Assembly (NCBI RefSeq): GCF_000264315.1
Contig: NZ_AJXU01000015.1
Coordinates: forward strand, 1 to 64,000
DNA: 64,000 nt
Source: Rhodanobacter fulvus Jip2
GTDB taxonomy: Bacteria > Pseudomonadota > Gammaproteobacteria > Xanthomonadales > Rhodanobacteraceae
Reading direction: 5' to 3'
The notes below the pieces were generated by a model. That model saw only the letters and a program-made list of their open reading frames with translations, did no database searches and was not told the DNA's origin. Position numbers and translations under genes: made by a program. Positions 10,940 to 20,061 of the stretch are shown piece after piece (within the stretch, counting starts at the first letter, position 1; each line of letters opens with the position of its first letter).

Positions 10940-11871
10940 GAATCCTGCTGCTCGGCGCCAATGGACAGCTTGGTCGCACGTTTCTCGACCAGGGCGGCCT
11001 GGCGGCACGCGGCGACCTGCTTGCCGCTAGCCGCGACGGCGTGCTCGTCGACGGGCGCCATGGCGAAATTGCCGATCTGTCGATTCCCGAATCGCTGCCC
11101 GCGCTGCTTGATCGCGCGCAGCCGGACGTGATCGTCAACGCCGCGGCCTATACCGCGGTCGATCGCGCCGAGCAGGAAGAAGCGCTGGCGACACGCGTCA
11201 ATGGTGAGGCTGTCGGCGTACTTGGTCAGTGGGCCGCCACGCATGACGCGCTGGTGATCCACTATTCCACCGATTATGTATTCGATGGCCGCCAGTCGCA
11301 GCCTTACGAGGTTGACGCGCGCACCGCGCCGCTGGGCGCCTATGGCCGAAGCAAACTGGCTGGTGAAAGGGCACTGCGTGACAGCGGCGCCGACCACCTG
11401 ATCTTTCGCACCGCATGGGTGTACGCGGCCCATGGACACAACTTTCTGCGCACCATGTTGCGCCTGGGCGCCGAACGCGAGGAGCTGCGCGTGGTTGCCG
11501 ACCAGCACGGCGCCCCGACTGATACCTCCCTCATCGTCAACGGCAGCCTGACCGCGCTCGATCGCTGGCTGGCAACAGACCGTAACGAACAGCCCCCACT
11601 GCTCGGCACGCACCATCTCGTAGCCGGGGGCGCCACCAGCTGGCACGGTTTTGCCACCGAGATCTTTGAGCAGGCCGAAATGCTGGGGCTTCTTGCCCGG
11701 CAGCCGCGTGTGCTGCCGATCAGCAGTGCCGAATTCGCCACGCCTGCCGTGCGTCCGGCGTGGTCGTTGCTCGACAATAGCGGCTTTCGGCAACGTTTCA
11801 ACTTTCCCCTGCCCGACTGGCAACAGGGCCTGCGCGAGGTCGTGCGCACGCTCGCTACTTCAGGACATTGA
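10936..11871 (+). CDS. rfbD: dTDP-4-dehydrorhamnose reductase
   Basis: A 311-aa short-chain dehydrogenase that completes dTDP-L-rhamnose. The Rossmann motif LLGANGQLGRTF is at the N-terminus, followed by DVIVNAAAYTAVDRAE, the active-site STDYVFDG and YGRSKLAGE (YxxxK), and FRTAWVY. It overlaps rfbC by 4 bp and ends 3 bp before the xanB start, so all five genes form one operon. The rhamnose donor would serve the O-antigen exported by the neighbouring wzm/wzt cluster. Confidence 0.96.
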   Translation: MRILLLGANGQLGRTFLDQGGLAARGDLLAASRDGVLVDGRHGEIADLSIPESLPALLDRAQPDVIVNAAAYTAVDRAEQEEALATRVNGEAVGVLGQWAATHDALVIHYSTDYVFDGRQSQPYEVDARTAPLGAYGRSKLAGERALRDSGADHLIFRTAWVYAAHGHNFLRTMLRLGAEREELRVVADQHGAPTDTSLIVNGSLTALDRWLATDRNEQPPLLGTHHLVAGGATSWHGFATEIFEQAEMLGLLARQPRVLPISSAEFATPAVRPAWSLLDNSGFRQRFNFPLPDWQQGLREVVRTLATSGH

Positions 11872-11874
11872 ATC

Positions 11875-13284
11875 ATGTTGATCCCCCTCATTCTCAGTGG
11901 CGGCAGCGGCACTCGGCTTTGGCCGGTGTCGCGCAAGAACCTGCCCAAGCAATTCCTGGCGCTAGCCGGCCAGGGCACTCTTTTCCAGCAGGCGATCGCG
12001 CGTACGCGGCAGTTGCCGCGGGTGGCGGCGCCGATCGTGGTGGCCAGTGACGACCACCGCTTTCTTGCCGCCGACCAGTTGTTGGAATCTGGCATCGACG
12101 ACGCCACCATCGTGCTGGAGCCGCTGGCGCGCAACACGGCGCCGGCGATTGCGCTGGGTGCGCTGCAGGCGATCGATCGCGATGCCGACGCGGTGCTGCT
12201 GGTGCTTCCGGCCGACCACCTTATCGGCGACACCGCCGCGTTTGCCGCGGCGGTGGAAAAGGCGTTGCCGCTGGCCGAGCAGGGCTGGCTGGTGACGTTC
12301 GGCATCCGTCCTGATCGCCCGGAAACCGGCTTCGGCTACATCCATCATGGCGACGCGGTGGGTGACGGTTACCACGTGGACAAGTTTGTCGAGAAACCGG
12401 ATCTCGCCACCGCACAGTCTTATGTCGCCGACGGCGGCTACGACTGGAACTCGGGCATGTTCCTGTTCAAGGCGTCGCGCTACCTGGAAGAGCTGGCGGC
12501 GCATGCGCCGGCGATGCTGGCCGCGGTGCGCGAGGCGCATGCGAAAGCGTCGGTCGATCTGGATTTCGTGCGCATCGACCGTGACGCATTCGCCCGCGTG
12601 CCGGACGATTCGATCGACTACGCGGTGATGGAAAAGACCCGCCGCGCGGCGGTGATTCCGGTCAGCTGCGCGTGGAGCGACATCGGCTCGTGGTCGGCGT
12701 TGTGGCAGACCTCGGCGCACGATGCGCAAGGCAATGCGCACGACGGCGACACGCTGGCGATCGATACCCGCAACTCGCTGCTGCGCTCGCACGATCGCCA
12801 TCTGCTGGCGACCGTCGGCGTCGACGACCTGATCGTGGTGACCACGCCGGACGCCACCCTGGTGGCGCATCGCGATGCCGCGCAGGACGTGAAGAAGATC
12901 GTCGAGAAGTTGAAGGCCGCCGGTCGCAGCGAACACTCACTGCATCGGGTGGTGCATCGCCCCTGGGGCAAGTACGACTCGCTGGAGGAAGGCGAGCGTT
13001 TCCAGGTGAAACGCATCGTGGTCAAACCCGGCGCCAGCCTCAGCCTGCAGAAGCATCACCACCGCGCCGAACACTGGATCGTGGTCTCCGGCACGGCCGA
13101 GGTCACCTGCGACGACAAGGTTTTCCTGCTGGGCGAGAACCAGAGCACCTACATCCCGCTGGGCAGCAAGCATCGCCTGCGCAATCCCGGCAAGCTACCG
13201 CTGGAACTGATCGAGGTGCAGTCGGGCAGTTATCTGGGTGAGGACGACATCGTGCGGTTTGACGATGTTTACGGGCGGGCCTGA
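11875..13284 (+). CDS. xanB: Mannose-1-phosphate guanylyltransferase / mannose-6-phosphate isomerase
   Basis: A 469-aa bifunctional type-II phosphomannose isomerase (ManC/AlgA/XanB family). The N-terminal two thirds make GDP-mannose (GGSGTRLWPVSRKNLPKQF, ADHLIGD, FVEKPD, DWNSGMFLF), and the C-terminal cupin isomerises fructose-6-phosphate to mannose-6-phosphate (HRPWGKYDSLEEGERFQVKR, QKHHHRAEHWIVVSGTAEV). It is the last gene of the sugar-nucleotide operon; the order rmlBACD-xanB is also known from Xanthomonas LPS loci. A REP-type hairpin pair follows it before the convergent GH95 gene. Confidence 0.95.
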   Translation: MLIPLILSGGSGTRLWPVSRKNLPKQFLALAGQGTLFQQAIARTRQLPRVAAPIVVASDDHRFLAADQLLESGIDDATIVLEPLARNTAPAIALGALQAIDRDADAVLLVLPADHLIGDTAAFAAAVEKALPLAEQGWLVTFGIRPDRPETGFGYIHHGDAVGDGYHVDKFVEKPDLATAQSYVADGGYDWNSGMFLFKASRYLEELAAHAPAMLAAVREAHAKASVDLDFVRIDRDAFARVPDDSIDYAVMEKTRRAAVIPVSCAWSDIGSWSALWQTSAHDAQGNAHDGDTLAIDTRNSLLRSHDRHLLATVGVDDLIVVTTPDATLVAHRDAAQDVKKIVEKLKAAGRSEHSLHRVVHRPWGKYDSLEEGERFQVKRIVVKPGASLSLQKHHHRAEHWIVVSGTAEVTCDDKVFLLGENQSTYIPLGSKHRLRNPGKLPLELIEVQSGSYLGEDDIVRFDDVYGRA

Positions 13285-13297
13285 TTCTCGACATTCA

Positions 13298-13377
13298 CTG
13301 TGGGAGCGGCTTCAGCCGCGATGCTCTTGCTGTGGGGTTCCAGAGCAGAAGCATCGCGACTGAAGTCGCTCCCACAG
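13298..13377. repeat. REP-type inverted pair 1
   Basis: Two arms of about 28 bases in inverted orientation, separated by about 24 bp. The left arm contains GTGGGAGCGGCTTCAGCCGC and the right arm the complement variant GCGACTGAAGTCGCTCCCAC. Each arm also holds its own small palindrome. It lies between the convergent xanB and GH95 genes. Near-identical copies are at 40632-40705, 50430-50507 and 51974-52069. No REP-associated transposase gene is in the window. Confidence 0.92.
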
Positions 13378-13389
13378 AGGTCGTGGCTC

Positions 13390-15798
13390 CTACAGGAAAT
13401 CGGCGGGTTGCAGTTTGTAGGTCTGGCCGGCCTTCGTCGACAGCAACACCTGCCGCTTGCCATAGCGCACCTTGCAGTCGCCGCCGCGCAGTGAGCGCAC
13501 GCTGGCTTCTACCAGCTTGCCTTTCGCCCAGCGCATGTCGATCACGAAACCGCCGCGCGCGTGCAGGCCGCGCACTTCGCCTTGCGGCCACGCATCGGGC
13601 AAGGCGGGCAGCAGGTCGAGCTGGCCGGGTTCGCTTTGCATCAGCATTTCCACCATGCCCGAGGTGGCGCCGAAGTTGCCGTCGATCTGGAATGGCGGGC
13701 CGGCGTTGAACAGGTTCGGATAGGTGCCGGCCCATTCGTGGCCCAGCCGGGTGTCGCGCGAGGCGGGTTTGAACAGCACGTTCAACAGGTGCAGCGCGCG
13801 GTTGCCGTCGCCCAGGTGGGCCCACAGGTTCACCTTGTACGCCTCCGACCAGCCGGTGGAATCGTCACCGCGCACGTCCAGCGAGCGCGCTGCCGCGGCG
13901 GCGAGCTTCGGGGTTTTGGCAAGGTCGATCTGGTTGCCGGGAAACAGCGCCCACAGGTGCGATACGTGGCGGTGGTGCACTTCCACTTCGCGGTAAGGCT
14001 TGAGGTATTCCTGGATGCGCCCGTCGGGGCCGATCTGGATCGGCGCCAGTCGCGCCCGCTTGGCTTCCAGCTCGCGGCGGAAATCGGCATCCACGTGCAG
14101 GGTTTGCGAGGCCTCGATCACCGCGCCGAACAGGAAGCGGATCAGTTCCTCGTCCATTGTCGGGCCCATCACGATGGCGGCTTTGCCACCGTTCTCCATG
14201 TAGACCGTGTTTTCGGGCGAGCTCGATGGTGCGGTCACCAGCCAGTGGTGGCTGGGCTCCTCGATCAGCACATCGGCGTAGAACTGCGCGGCGCCGCGCA
14301 GCACGGGGTAGTAGCGGCGCAGGAAGTCGCGGTCGCCGGTGTAGCGGTAGTGATCCCAGATGTGGAAGCTCAGCCATGCAGGCGCGCCCTGCCACACGCC
14401 CCAGCTGGCCTCGGCGCCGGGTGCGGTGAAGCCCCACAGGTTGGTCAGCGTATGCACCACCCATCCGCGCGCGCCGTAGTAGCGTTGCGCGGTTTTGGCG
14501 CCGGGCTGTTGCAGCGAGGCGGTCAGCGCAAACAGCGGCTGCACCAGCTCGCCCAGGCCGGTGGGCTCGGCCGGCCAGTAGTTCATCTCGATGTTGACGT
14601 TGGTGTGGTAATCGCCATTCCATGGCGTGCTGGTGCCTTCGGCCCACAGCCCCTGCAGGTTGGCGGGCAGCCCGCCGGGGCGCGAGGAGGAAATCAGCAG
14701 GTAGCGCGCGTACTGGAAATACAGCGCGGCGAAACCGGGGTCGCCGCTGGCGCCGTAGGTATCGAGCCGCGCCCGCATGGACATCGTTTCGCGCGTGTTG
14801 TCGACGCTGCCCAGTTGCAGCGAGAAGCGGTCGAACCAGGAACTGAAATCGGCCACGTGCGCCGCATGCAGTTGCGCCACTGAGCGGCTCGCCACCCGCT
14901 GCAGATCGGTGGCGCTGGCGGCGACGGGGTCGGTGGTGTGGCGTCCGGCGAAACCATCGTAGTCAGTGGCTTCGCTGATCAGCACGGTGACGTCGGTGCC
15001 GTGTTCGACGCGGATGCCGTGCGCGTCGGCGTGCATGCTGGCGCCGGGTGCGATCACCCGCACCCGCGCGGCGAAAGCCAGCCCCTTGCCGCTGCCACCG
15101 CTGTCCAGTTCACCGCGCATCAGCAGGCCGTTGGCGCCATCGCCCTCGACGCTGGCGCGTTCGGCGCGATCGAGGCGAGCCACGAAATTCAACGCACCAG
15201 CGCGGTCGGCGCTGAGGTGCAGCACCATCACCTGGTCGGGCGCGCTGACGAACATCTCGCGCCGATAGCGGACGCCGTCTTGCGCGTAACGCACGTCGCT
15301 GGTGGCGCTGGGGATGTCCAGGCGGCGGCGGTAGTCGCTGACCGGTGCCGCGTTCGCGGCGAAATCCAGTGTCAGCGTGCCCAGGCCTTGGTAGGTGCCG
15401 TAGTGCGCATTGGCGCCCTCGCCGCTCCAGGTGAAGTGCTGGTTGGTGAGTTGCTCGGCTTCGACATTCCGGCCTTGCAGCAGCAGCTGGCGGATCTTCG
15501 GCAGGTAGTTCACCGCCTCCTTGCGATCGGCGCCGTCGTAGCGCGAGCCGGAAAACATGCTGATTTCGCTGAGCGAATAACGCGCCTGCTGCACGCCACC
15601 GTAAACCATCACCCCCATGCGCCCGTTGCCCAGCGGCAACGCTTCGTTGAAGGTGTTGGCGGGCGCGTCGTAGTGCAGTTGCAGGTTCTGGGCAGCGAGG
15701 GACGCGCCGGAAAACAGGCCGAGTGCGGCGACGGCGGCCAGCATCAGGCGGGCGCGCGCCTTGCCACGGCGGCGCCGGGGCGGGTCGGGTATGAGCAT
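13390..15798 (-). CDS. GH95 alpha-L-fucosidase, secreted
   Basis: An 802-aa glycoside hydrolase of family 95, predicted to remove terminal alpha-1,2-L-fucose (possibly alpha-L-galactose) from xyloglucan side chains by inversion. A basic N-terminus and a hydrophobic stretch (LMLAAVAALGLFSGASLAAQ) indicate Sec export, probably to the periplasm. The active-site landmarks known from the AfcA enzyme are in place: NVNIEMNYW (N400 and N402), SPEN with acid E529, and RGDDSTGWS (D645/D646). It is the most downstream gene of the xyloglucan operon, 155 bp after the 2-keto-3-deoxygalactonokinase with a family-C hairpin in that gap, so expression may be partly reduced or independent. Confidence 0.93.
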   Translation of the reverse strand: MLIPDPPRRRRGKARARLMLAAVAALGLFSGASLAAQNLQLHYDAPANTFNEALPLGNGRMGVMVYGGVQQARYSLSEISMFSGSRYDGADRKEAVNYLPKIRQLLLQGRNVEAEQLTNQHFTWSGEGANAHYGTYQGLGTLTLDFAANAAPVSDYRRRLDIPSATSDVRYAQDGVRYRREMFVSAPDQVMVLHLSADRAGALNFVARLDRAERASVEGDGANGLLMRGELDSGGSGKGLAFAARVRVIAPGASMHADAHGIRVEHGTDVTVLISEATDYDGFAGRHTTDPVAASATDLQRVASRSVAQLHAAHVADFSSWFDRFSLQLGSVDNTRETMSMRARLDTYGASGDPGFAALYFQYARYLLISSSRPGGLPANLQGLWAEGTSTPWNGDYHTNVNIEMNYWPAEPTGLGELVQPLFALTASLQQPGAKTAQRYYGARGWVVHTLTNLWGFTAPGAEASWGVWQGAPAWLSFHIWDHYRYTGDRDFLRRYYPVLRGAAQFYADVLIEEPSHHWLVTAPSSSPENTVYMENGGKAAIVMGPTMDEELIRFLFGAVIEASQTLHVDADFRRELEAKRARLAPIQIGPDGRIQEYLKPYREVEVHHRHVSHLWALFPGNQIDLAKTPKLAAAAARSLDVRGDDSTGWSEAYKVNLWAHLGDGNRALHLLNVLFKPASRDTRLGHEWAGTYPNLFNAGPPFQIDGNFGATSGMVEMLMQSEPGQLDLLPALPDAWPQGEVRGLHARGGFVIDMRWAKGKLVEASVRSLRGGDCKVRYGKRQVLLSTKAGQTYKLQPADFL

Positions 15799-15840
15799 GT
15801 GATCATTCCAATCTTGTGAAGAAAGCCACTGCTGGGGGTT

Positions 15841-15900
15841 TTTCCATCGCGTGCCCCCATCCGCCCTCCGGGCACCTTCCCCCGCAAGCGGGGGAAGGAA
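15841..15900. repeat. Family-C intergenic hairpin, copy 1
   Basis: The stretch holds CCCCCATCCGCCCTCCGGGC followed by a perfect 11-bp stem (15875-15885 with 15888-15898) whose core is CCTTCCCCCGC and whose loop is AA. Related sequences occur at 19866-19998 and 60596-60785. It lies in the 155-bp gap between the kinase and GH95 and has no T-run on the minus strand, so a terminator role is uncertain. Confidence 0.85.
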
Positions 15901-15954
15901 CAGCTCTCCGCGTTGTTGCTGTCGGCGTGGCGAAAACCCCCAGGCCGGCGATGT

Positions 15955-16908
15955 TCACGACCGTCCCACCTGCCCGGACTCGGGCATCAACCCCGCGGCC
16001 CGTGCGATCTGCCACAGGCCCAGTGCGGCGGCGCCGCGTGGCGGTAACGCCATGCCCAGTTCGAAGCAGGAGGCGGCCACCGCGTAGCGCCGACACAACA
16101 CCGGGTTGCCGATGAGTTGCAGCGGGGTGGAGGTGTTGACGCGGCCGGCGGCGATCGCGCTGCGCAGCTCCTCGCCGATCAGCAGCCCGGAGAGGTAATC
16201 GGGTACGGCGGGCAATGCCAGCTCGCCGGTGAGTACCAGCGCACGGCTGGAAAACAGCCGGCTCAGCGCGCCGCCCGCGCCGCTGTCGCGCGCGCTCTGC
16301 GCGCCGCGCAGGAAGGCGTCCTGGTCGAACGGCGGGTCGTCCTTGCCCAGCCCGGCACCCAGGATGCTGTGGTGACGCAGCGCCGTGTACAGCTCGCCGG
16401 TCATCGCGGTGGCGAAATCGACCACACGCCCGTGCAGCACGTTGACCCATTTGCTGTGGGTGCCCGGCAGCAGCAGCGCCGAGCGTCCCGCCAGCACCGG
16501 TTGCAGCGCCAGCGCGCCGAAGATCTCGGTCTCCTCGCCGCGCATCACGTCGGCGACAACCGTATTGCGCAGGCCCGGCACCAGATGCACGCGACGGCCG
16601 CTGACGCTGTCGACTGAACCCAACGCCACCACCACCGCATCGATGGTGGCGGGCAGTTCCACGTAGGGCACTTCCCGCCAGCCACCGCGGCTGCCGACCA
16701 TGCCGGAGGCCAGCACCGGCAGGTCGGGCCAGTCGGCCACGATGCCGTCCAGCGCCGCATCGAAACCGCCGGCAGGCAGGTGCCGGATGCCCCACGGACG
16801 CTCGCGGGATTCCAGCACGCGACCACCTTCGCCCATCAGGTAGGCGCGCAGTCCGGTGGTGCCCCAGTCAAGACCGATCAAGCGCGGCCGTGGCGTACTT
16901 TCTTTCAT
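15955..16908 (-). CDS. dgoK: 2-dehydro-3-deoxygalactonokinase
   Basis: A 317-aa cytoplasmic sugar kinase of the DgoK family, which phosphorylates 2-keto-3-deoxygalactonate in the De Ley-Doudoroff route of galactose catabolism. Visible features are the N-terminal phosphate motif GLDWGTTGLRAYLM, the family stretches GMVGSRGGWREVPY and LLPGTHSKWV, and GEELRSAI near the C-terminus. The ATG overlaps the stop of the upstream GH31 gene by 4 bp, so it is translationally coupled to an alpha-xylosidase. This supports a role in using galactose released from xyloglucan by the GH35 enzyme. The other enzymes of the route (dgoA, dgoD, galactose dehydrogenase) are not in the window. Confidence 0.92.
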   Translation of the reverse strand: MKESTPRPRLIGLDWGTTGLRAYLMGEGGRVLESRERPWGIRHLPAGGFDAALDGIVADWPDLPVLASGMVGSRGGWREVPYVELPATIDAVVVALGSVDSVSGRRVHLVPGLRNTVVADVMRGEETEIFGALALQPVLAGRSALLLPGTHSKWVNVLHGRVVDFATAMTGELYTALRHHSILGAGLGKDDPPFDQDAFLRGAQSARDSGAGGALSRLFSSRALVLTGELALPAVPDYLSGLLIGEELRSAIAAGRVNTSTPLQLIGNPVLCRRYAVAASCFELGMALPPRGAAALGLWQIARAAGLMPESGQVGRS

Positions 16909-19808
16909 GGTGTCGACGCGTCCTTGTGTACGGTGATCGCGGTGCCGTCGTAGTGCACGCTCTGCGCCGCCTTCGCCTCGAAATCGGTGGCGGTTGGCGT
17001 CGGGCCGGAGATCCAGCGGATGTTGAAGGTGCGCTGCGCGGGCATGCCCGGATAGCTGCCTTCGCGCTTGCCGATGGTCAGCGTAGCACTGGCCTCGTCA
17101 TAGCTGAACGGCACGCGGGCGAACGCACCGTGCTCGTAGTCGTAGGTGGTGCCCTGGTCCTTGTACATCGAGAACGTGCCGTTGGCGCCGGTGTAGACGA
17201 ACAGCGTGATCGGCGCGTCGGGCTTCTCGTTGGTGTACTGGATGGCCGGGCCGACCGGCACGATCGCGCCGGCGCGCACGAACAACGGCATCCGCGCCAG
17301 CGGCGCATCCGCCGTGATCGTCTGGCCGCCCTGGTACCGCTTGCCGGTGTAGAAGTCGTACCAGCTGCTGCCGGCCGGCAGGTAGACGTCGCGGCTGCGC
17401 GCCTGGTATTCGGTGACGGGCGCGACCAGGAACGCCGGGCCGAACAGGTACTCGTCGTCGATCTCGCGCACCTTGGGGTCGTTCGGGAAATCCATCACCA
17501 GGCCACGCATGATGGTGCCGTCCTTGAAATACGTATCGGCCGCCAGCGTGTAGATGTACGGCAGCAGGCGATAGCGCAGTTTGTCGTACCAGGCCAGCGT
17601 GTTGTAGACGTCCGAACCGACCGGCGCCAGGTTGTAGATCTCCCGCAGCGGCGCCTGGCCGTGCGAGCGGAACAGGGGGCTGAAGGCGCCGAACTGGAAC
17701 CAGCGCACGTTGAGCTCGCGCCATTCCTTCAGGCTCTCCGCATCGGGTTTCTCGTAGCGCGTCTCCACCGCGAAGCCGCCGATGTCGGTAGTCCAGTTGG
17801 GGATGCCCGACAGCGAGAAGTTCACGCCGGCGGAGATCTGGTCGCGCAAGTTGCTCCAGCGCGACACCACGTCGCCGCTCCAGCTTGCCGCGCCATTGCG
17901 CTGCTGGCCGGCGAACGCCGAGCGGGTCAGGATGAACACGCGCTGGTCGGGATACGACTTGCGGCTGCCCTGGTACACCGCGGTGGTGGTCATCAGCGGG
18001 TACGAGTTGAAGAACGCGGCGCCCGGCCCTTGCGCGGTCGGCCCCATGCGCAGCTTGCGCTCGTCGATGCTGATGTTGGACTGGATGTCGGGCTCGGTGG
18101 CGTCCATCCACCACGCGTCCATGCCCAGCTTGCCCAGGTTGTCGTTGATCTGGCGCCAGTAGATCGCGCGCGCCTCCTCGCTGTACGGGTCGTAGAACGA
18201 GTTGAGGTAACCCTTGCCGACCCAGTCCTTCTGGCCCAGCTCGACGTTGCGCTTGTACATGTAGCCCTTGGCGTCGAGCTCCTTGTAGTTGGCGGTGGTG
18301 GGGTAGAACTTCGGCCACACCGAGATCATGAAGTGCGCATGCAGGCCGTGCAGTGTATCGACCAGTTTCTGCGGGTCGGGGTAGCGCGCGGGGTCGAACT
18401 GCTGCGAGCCCCAGGCGTCCTCTTTCCAGTAGAACCAGTCCTGCACGATGTTGTCGAGCGGCAGGCCCAGCTTGCGGTATTCCTTCACCGTGCTGATCAG
18501 GTCGTCGCTGGAAGCGTAGTGCTCGCGGCTCTGCCAGAAGCCGTACGCCCAGCGCGGCAGCATCACCGCCTTGCCGGTGACGTCGCGGTAGCCAGCGATC
18601 ACGTCGTCGAGATTGTCGCCGCCGATGAAGTAGTAGTTGATCGCATGGCCCAGCTCGGAGAACAGCGACAGCTCGCTCTGCTCGGCGGCGGGCAGCGGGT
18701 CGAGATGATCCAGCGCGATGTAGCCCGATTGCGGCGTCCAGTCGAGGCGGATGGCGTGTTTCTCGCCGGGCTTCATCGCCACGGTGAAGTCGCGGTACCA
18801 GGGGTTCCAGTTCTGGCGCCAGTCATCGAGTACCAGCTTGTCGTCGATGTACAGCTTGAAATAGCCGCTGGCATACAGCCGGAACTTGTGCAGGCCGGCC
18901 ACGTCGGACGCCAGCGAACCTTTCCACTCCACCTTCTGCCCCGGTCCGCCGGTAAGGGGGTTGCCCTGGAAGTCGACACCCTGCAGCGATTTGGGCCAGT
19001 GCTTCAGATCCTTGTTGTATTCGTAGTTGATCTGCGACTCGACCCGGCTGAGCTTGAGCTTGCCGTCCACGTAGTAGTTGGCGGTGAGACCGCCAGGCTT
19101 GCCGTCCGCGTCGAACACCTTCAGCTGCTTGTCGATCATCTGGTACGGGCGCGGGTCGCCGAAGCGGGTGATCGAGTTGTTGTCCCACAGCACGCCGTAG
19201 TTGCGGCTGGAGACCACGAACGGAATGGCGATGTCGATGTTGTGCTGGGCCAGCTCCACGTCCTTGCCCTTGTAGTTCATCGTGCCTTTCTGGTGCTGGC
19301 CCAGGCCGTAGAACGCCTCGTCGTCGGGCGAGGCGAACTCCTGCCGCACGGCGTAGAACGGCTTGCCGTCCACCTTCACCGGCGTGAAGCTGCGCCCGTC
19401 CGGCTGCTCGGCCAGGATCACTTTGCCGCTGCTGTCGAGGAAGCGCACCGCGCCGGTTTTTGTCGCCACCTCGGCGGTGACCTTGGGCGTCTTCAGCAGC
19501 ACGTGGCCGGCGTCGGTGGCGACGGTGAACTGCTTGTCGCCGCCGGTCTTGATCGCCATCAGGCTCTTGGGCAGGTCGAAGCCGCCCGTGGGCACGGCGG
19601 TGACGTGGATGATCGAATCGTCCACCACCTGCAGGCGCACTTTCTCGCTGTCGCCCACGTCCACGATGACGCCGTCGGCAATCTGCTGGAACGCGGCCTT
19701 GGTCGACGCGGCGCTGTTGTCAGCGGATGGCGCGGCGTTGCTGCCGCAGCCGGACAGGAGCCCGATCAGCAGGCATCCGACCAGCGGATTCAGGGGAATG
19801 CGGTACAT
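16905..19808 (-). CDS. GH31 alpha-xylosidase with PA14 insert, lipoprotein
   Basis: A 967-aa family-31 retaining glycosidase predicted to remove alpha-1,6-xylose from the non-reducing end of xyloglucan oligosaccharides. The N-terminus is a lipoprotein signal with lipobox LLSGC (C21). A PA14-like beta domain lies at about 235-370, as in known bacterial xyloglucan alpha-xylosidases. The catalytic nucleophile is D569 in WWMDATEPD and the acid/base D646 in WSGDVVSRW. A membrane anchor on the periplasmic or outer face fits sequential trimming after GH74. It follows GH35 by 253 bp, a gap that contains a repeat pair, and overlaps dgoK by 4 bp. Confidence 0.94.
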   Translation of the reverse strand: MYRIPLNPLVGCLLIGLLSGCGSNAAPSADNSAASTKAAFQQIADGVIVDVGDSEKVRLQVVDDSIIHVTAVPTGGFDLPKSLMAIKTGGDKQFTVATDAGHVLLKTPKVTAEVATKTGAVRFLDSSGKVILAEQPDGRSFTPVKVDGKPFYAVRQEFASPDDEAFYGLGQHQKGTMNYKGKDVELAQHNIDIAIPFVVSSRNYGVLWDNNSITRFGDPRPYQMIDKQLKVFDADGKPGGLTANYYVDGKLKLSRVESQINYEYNKDLKHWPKSLQGVDFQGNPLTGGPGQKVEWKGSLASDVAGLHKFRLYASGYFKLYIDDKLVLDDWRQNWNPWYRDFTVAMKPGEKHAIRLDWTPQSGYIALDHLDPLPAAEQSELSLFSELGHAINYYFIGGDNLDDVIAGYRDVTGKAVMLPRWAYGFWQSREHYASSDDLISTVKEYRKLGLPLDNIVQDWFYWKEDAWGSQQFDPARYPDPQKLVDTLHGLHAHFMISVWPKFYPTTANYKELDAKGYMYKRNVELGQKDWVGKGYLNSFYDPYSEEARAIYWRQINDNLGKLGMDAWWMDATEPDIQSNISIDERKLRMGPTAQGPGAAFFNSYPLMTTTAVYQGSRKSYPDQRVFILTRSAFAGQQRNGAASWSGDVVSRWSNLRDQISAGVNFSLSGIPNWTTDIGGFAVETRYEKPDAESLKEWRELNVRWFQFGAFSPLFRSHGQAPLREIYNLAPVGSDVYNTLAWYDKLRYRLLPYIYTLAADTYFKDGTIMRGLVMDFPNDPKVREIDDEYLFGPAFLVAPVTEYQARSRDVYLPAGSSWYDFYTGKRYQGGQTITADAPLARMPLFVRAGAIVPVGPAIQYTNEKPDAPITLFVYTGANGTFSMYKDQGTTYDYEHGAFARVPFSYDEASATLTIGKREGSYPGMPAQRTFNIRWISGPTPTATDFEAKAAQSVHYDGTAITVHKDASTP

Positions 19809-19865
19809 GGGTCAGTCTCCAATCGGTGAATCGGTTGAGCGCGGCGTACGTTCGGGACTCAAGTG

Positions 19866-19998
19866 TGTTCTTGCTTCCCCCGCGCAGCGGGGGAAGGTGC
19901 CCGAAGGGCGGAAGGGGGTGCTTTTCGCTGTGCAAAGGCAAGATCAAGAGCGCCCCCATCCGCCTTCGGCACCTTCCCCCGCTTCGCAGGGGAAGGAA
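19866..19998. repeat. Family-C intergenic repeat, inverted pair (copy 2)
   Basis: Two family-C units face each other. The left unit has a 10-bp stem at 19874-19896 (CTTCCCCCGC, loop GCA) followed by GGTGCCCGAAGGGCGGAAGG. The right unit reads CCCCCATCCGCCTTCGGCAC and ends in an 8-bp stem (19972-19979 with 19989-19996). The pair fills most of the gap between the GH35 and GH31 genes and could form one long cruciform or RNA hairpin in the operon transcript. Confidence 0.85.
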
Positions 19999-20061
19999 AA
20001 AATTGGTTGCGCGCTGCCCCATGGACTATTCACGACCTATGGGCACCATGCGGTTCGGGAT

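Noticed and set aside
16890-19829. Long open frame on the plus strand opposite the GH31 gene
   Set aside because: It mirrors the codon bias of the high-GC GH31 gene, is Arg/Val/Leu-rich, and has no recognisable domain. The same applies to long frames opposite the GH36, GH74, receptor and transketolase genes.
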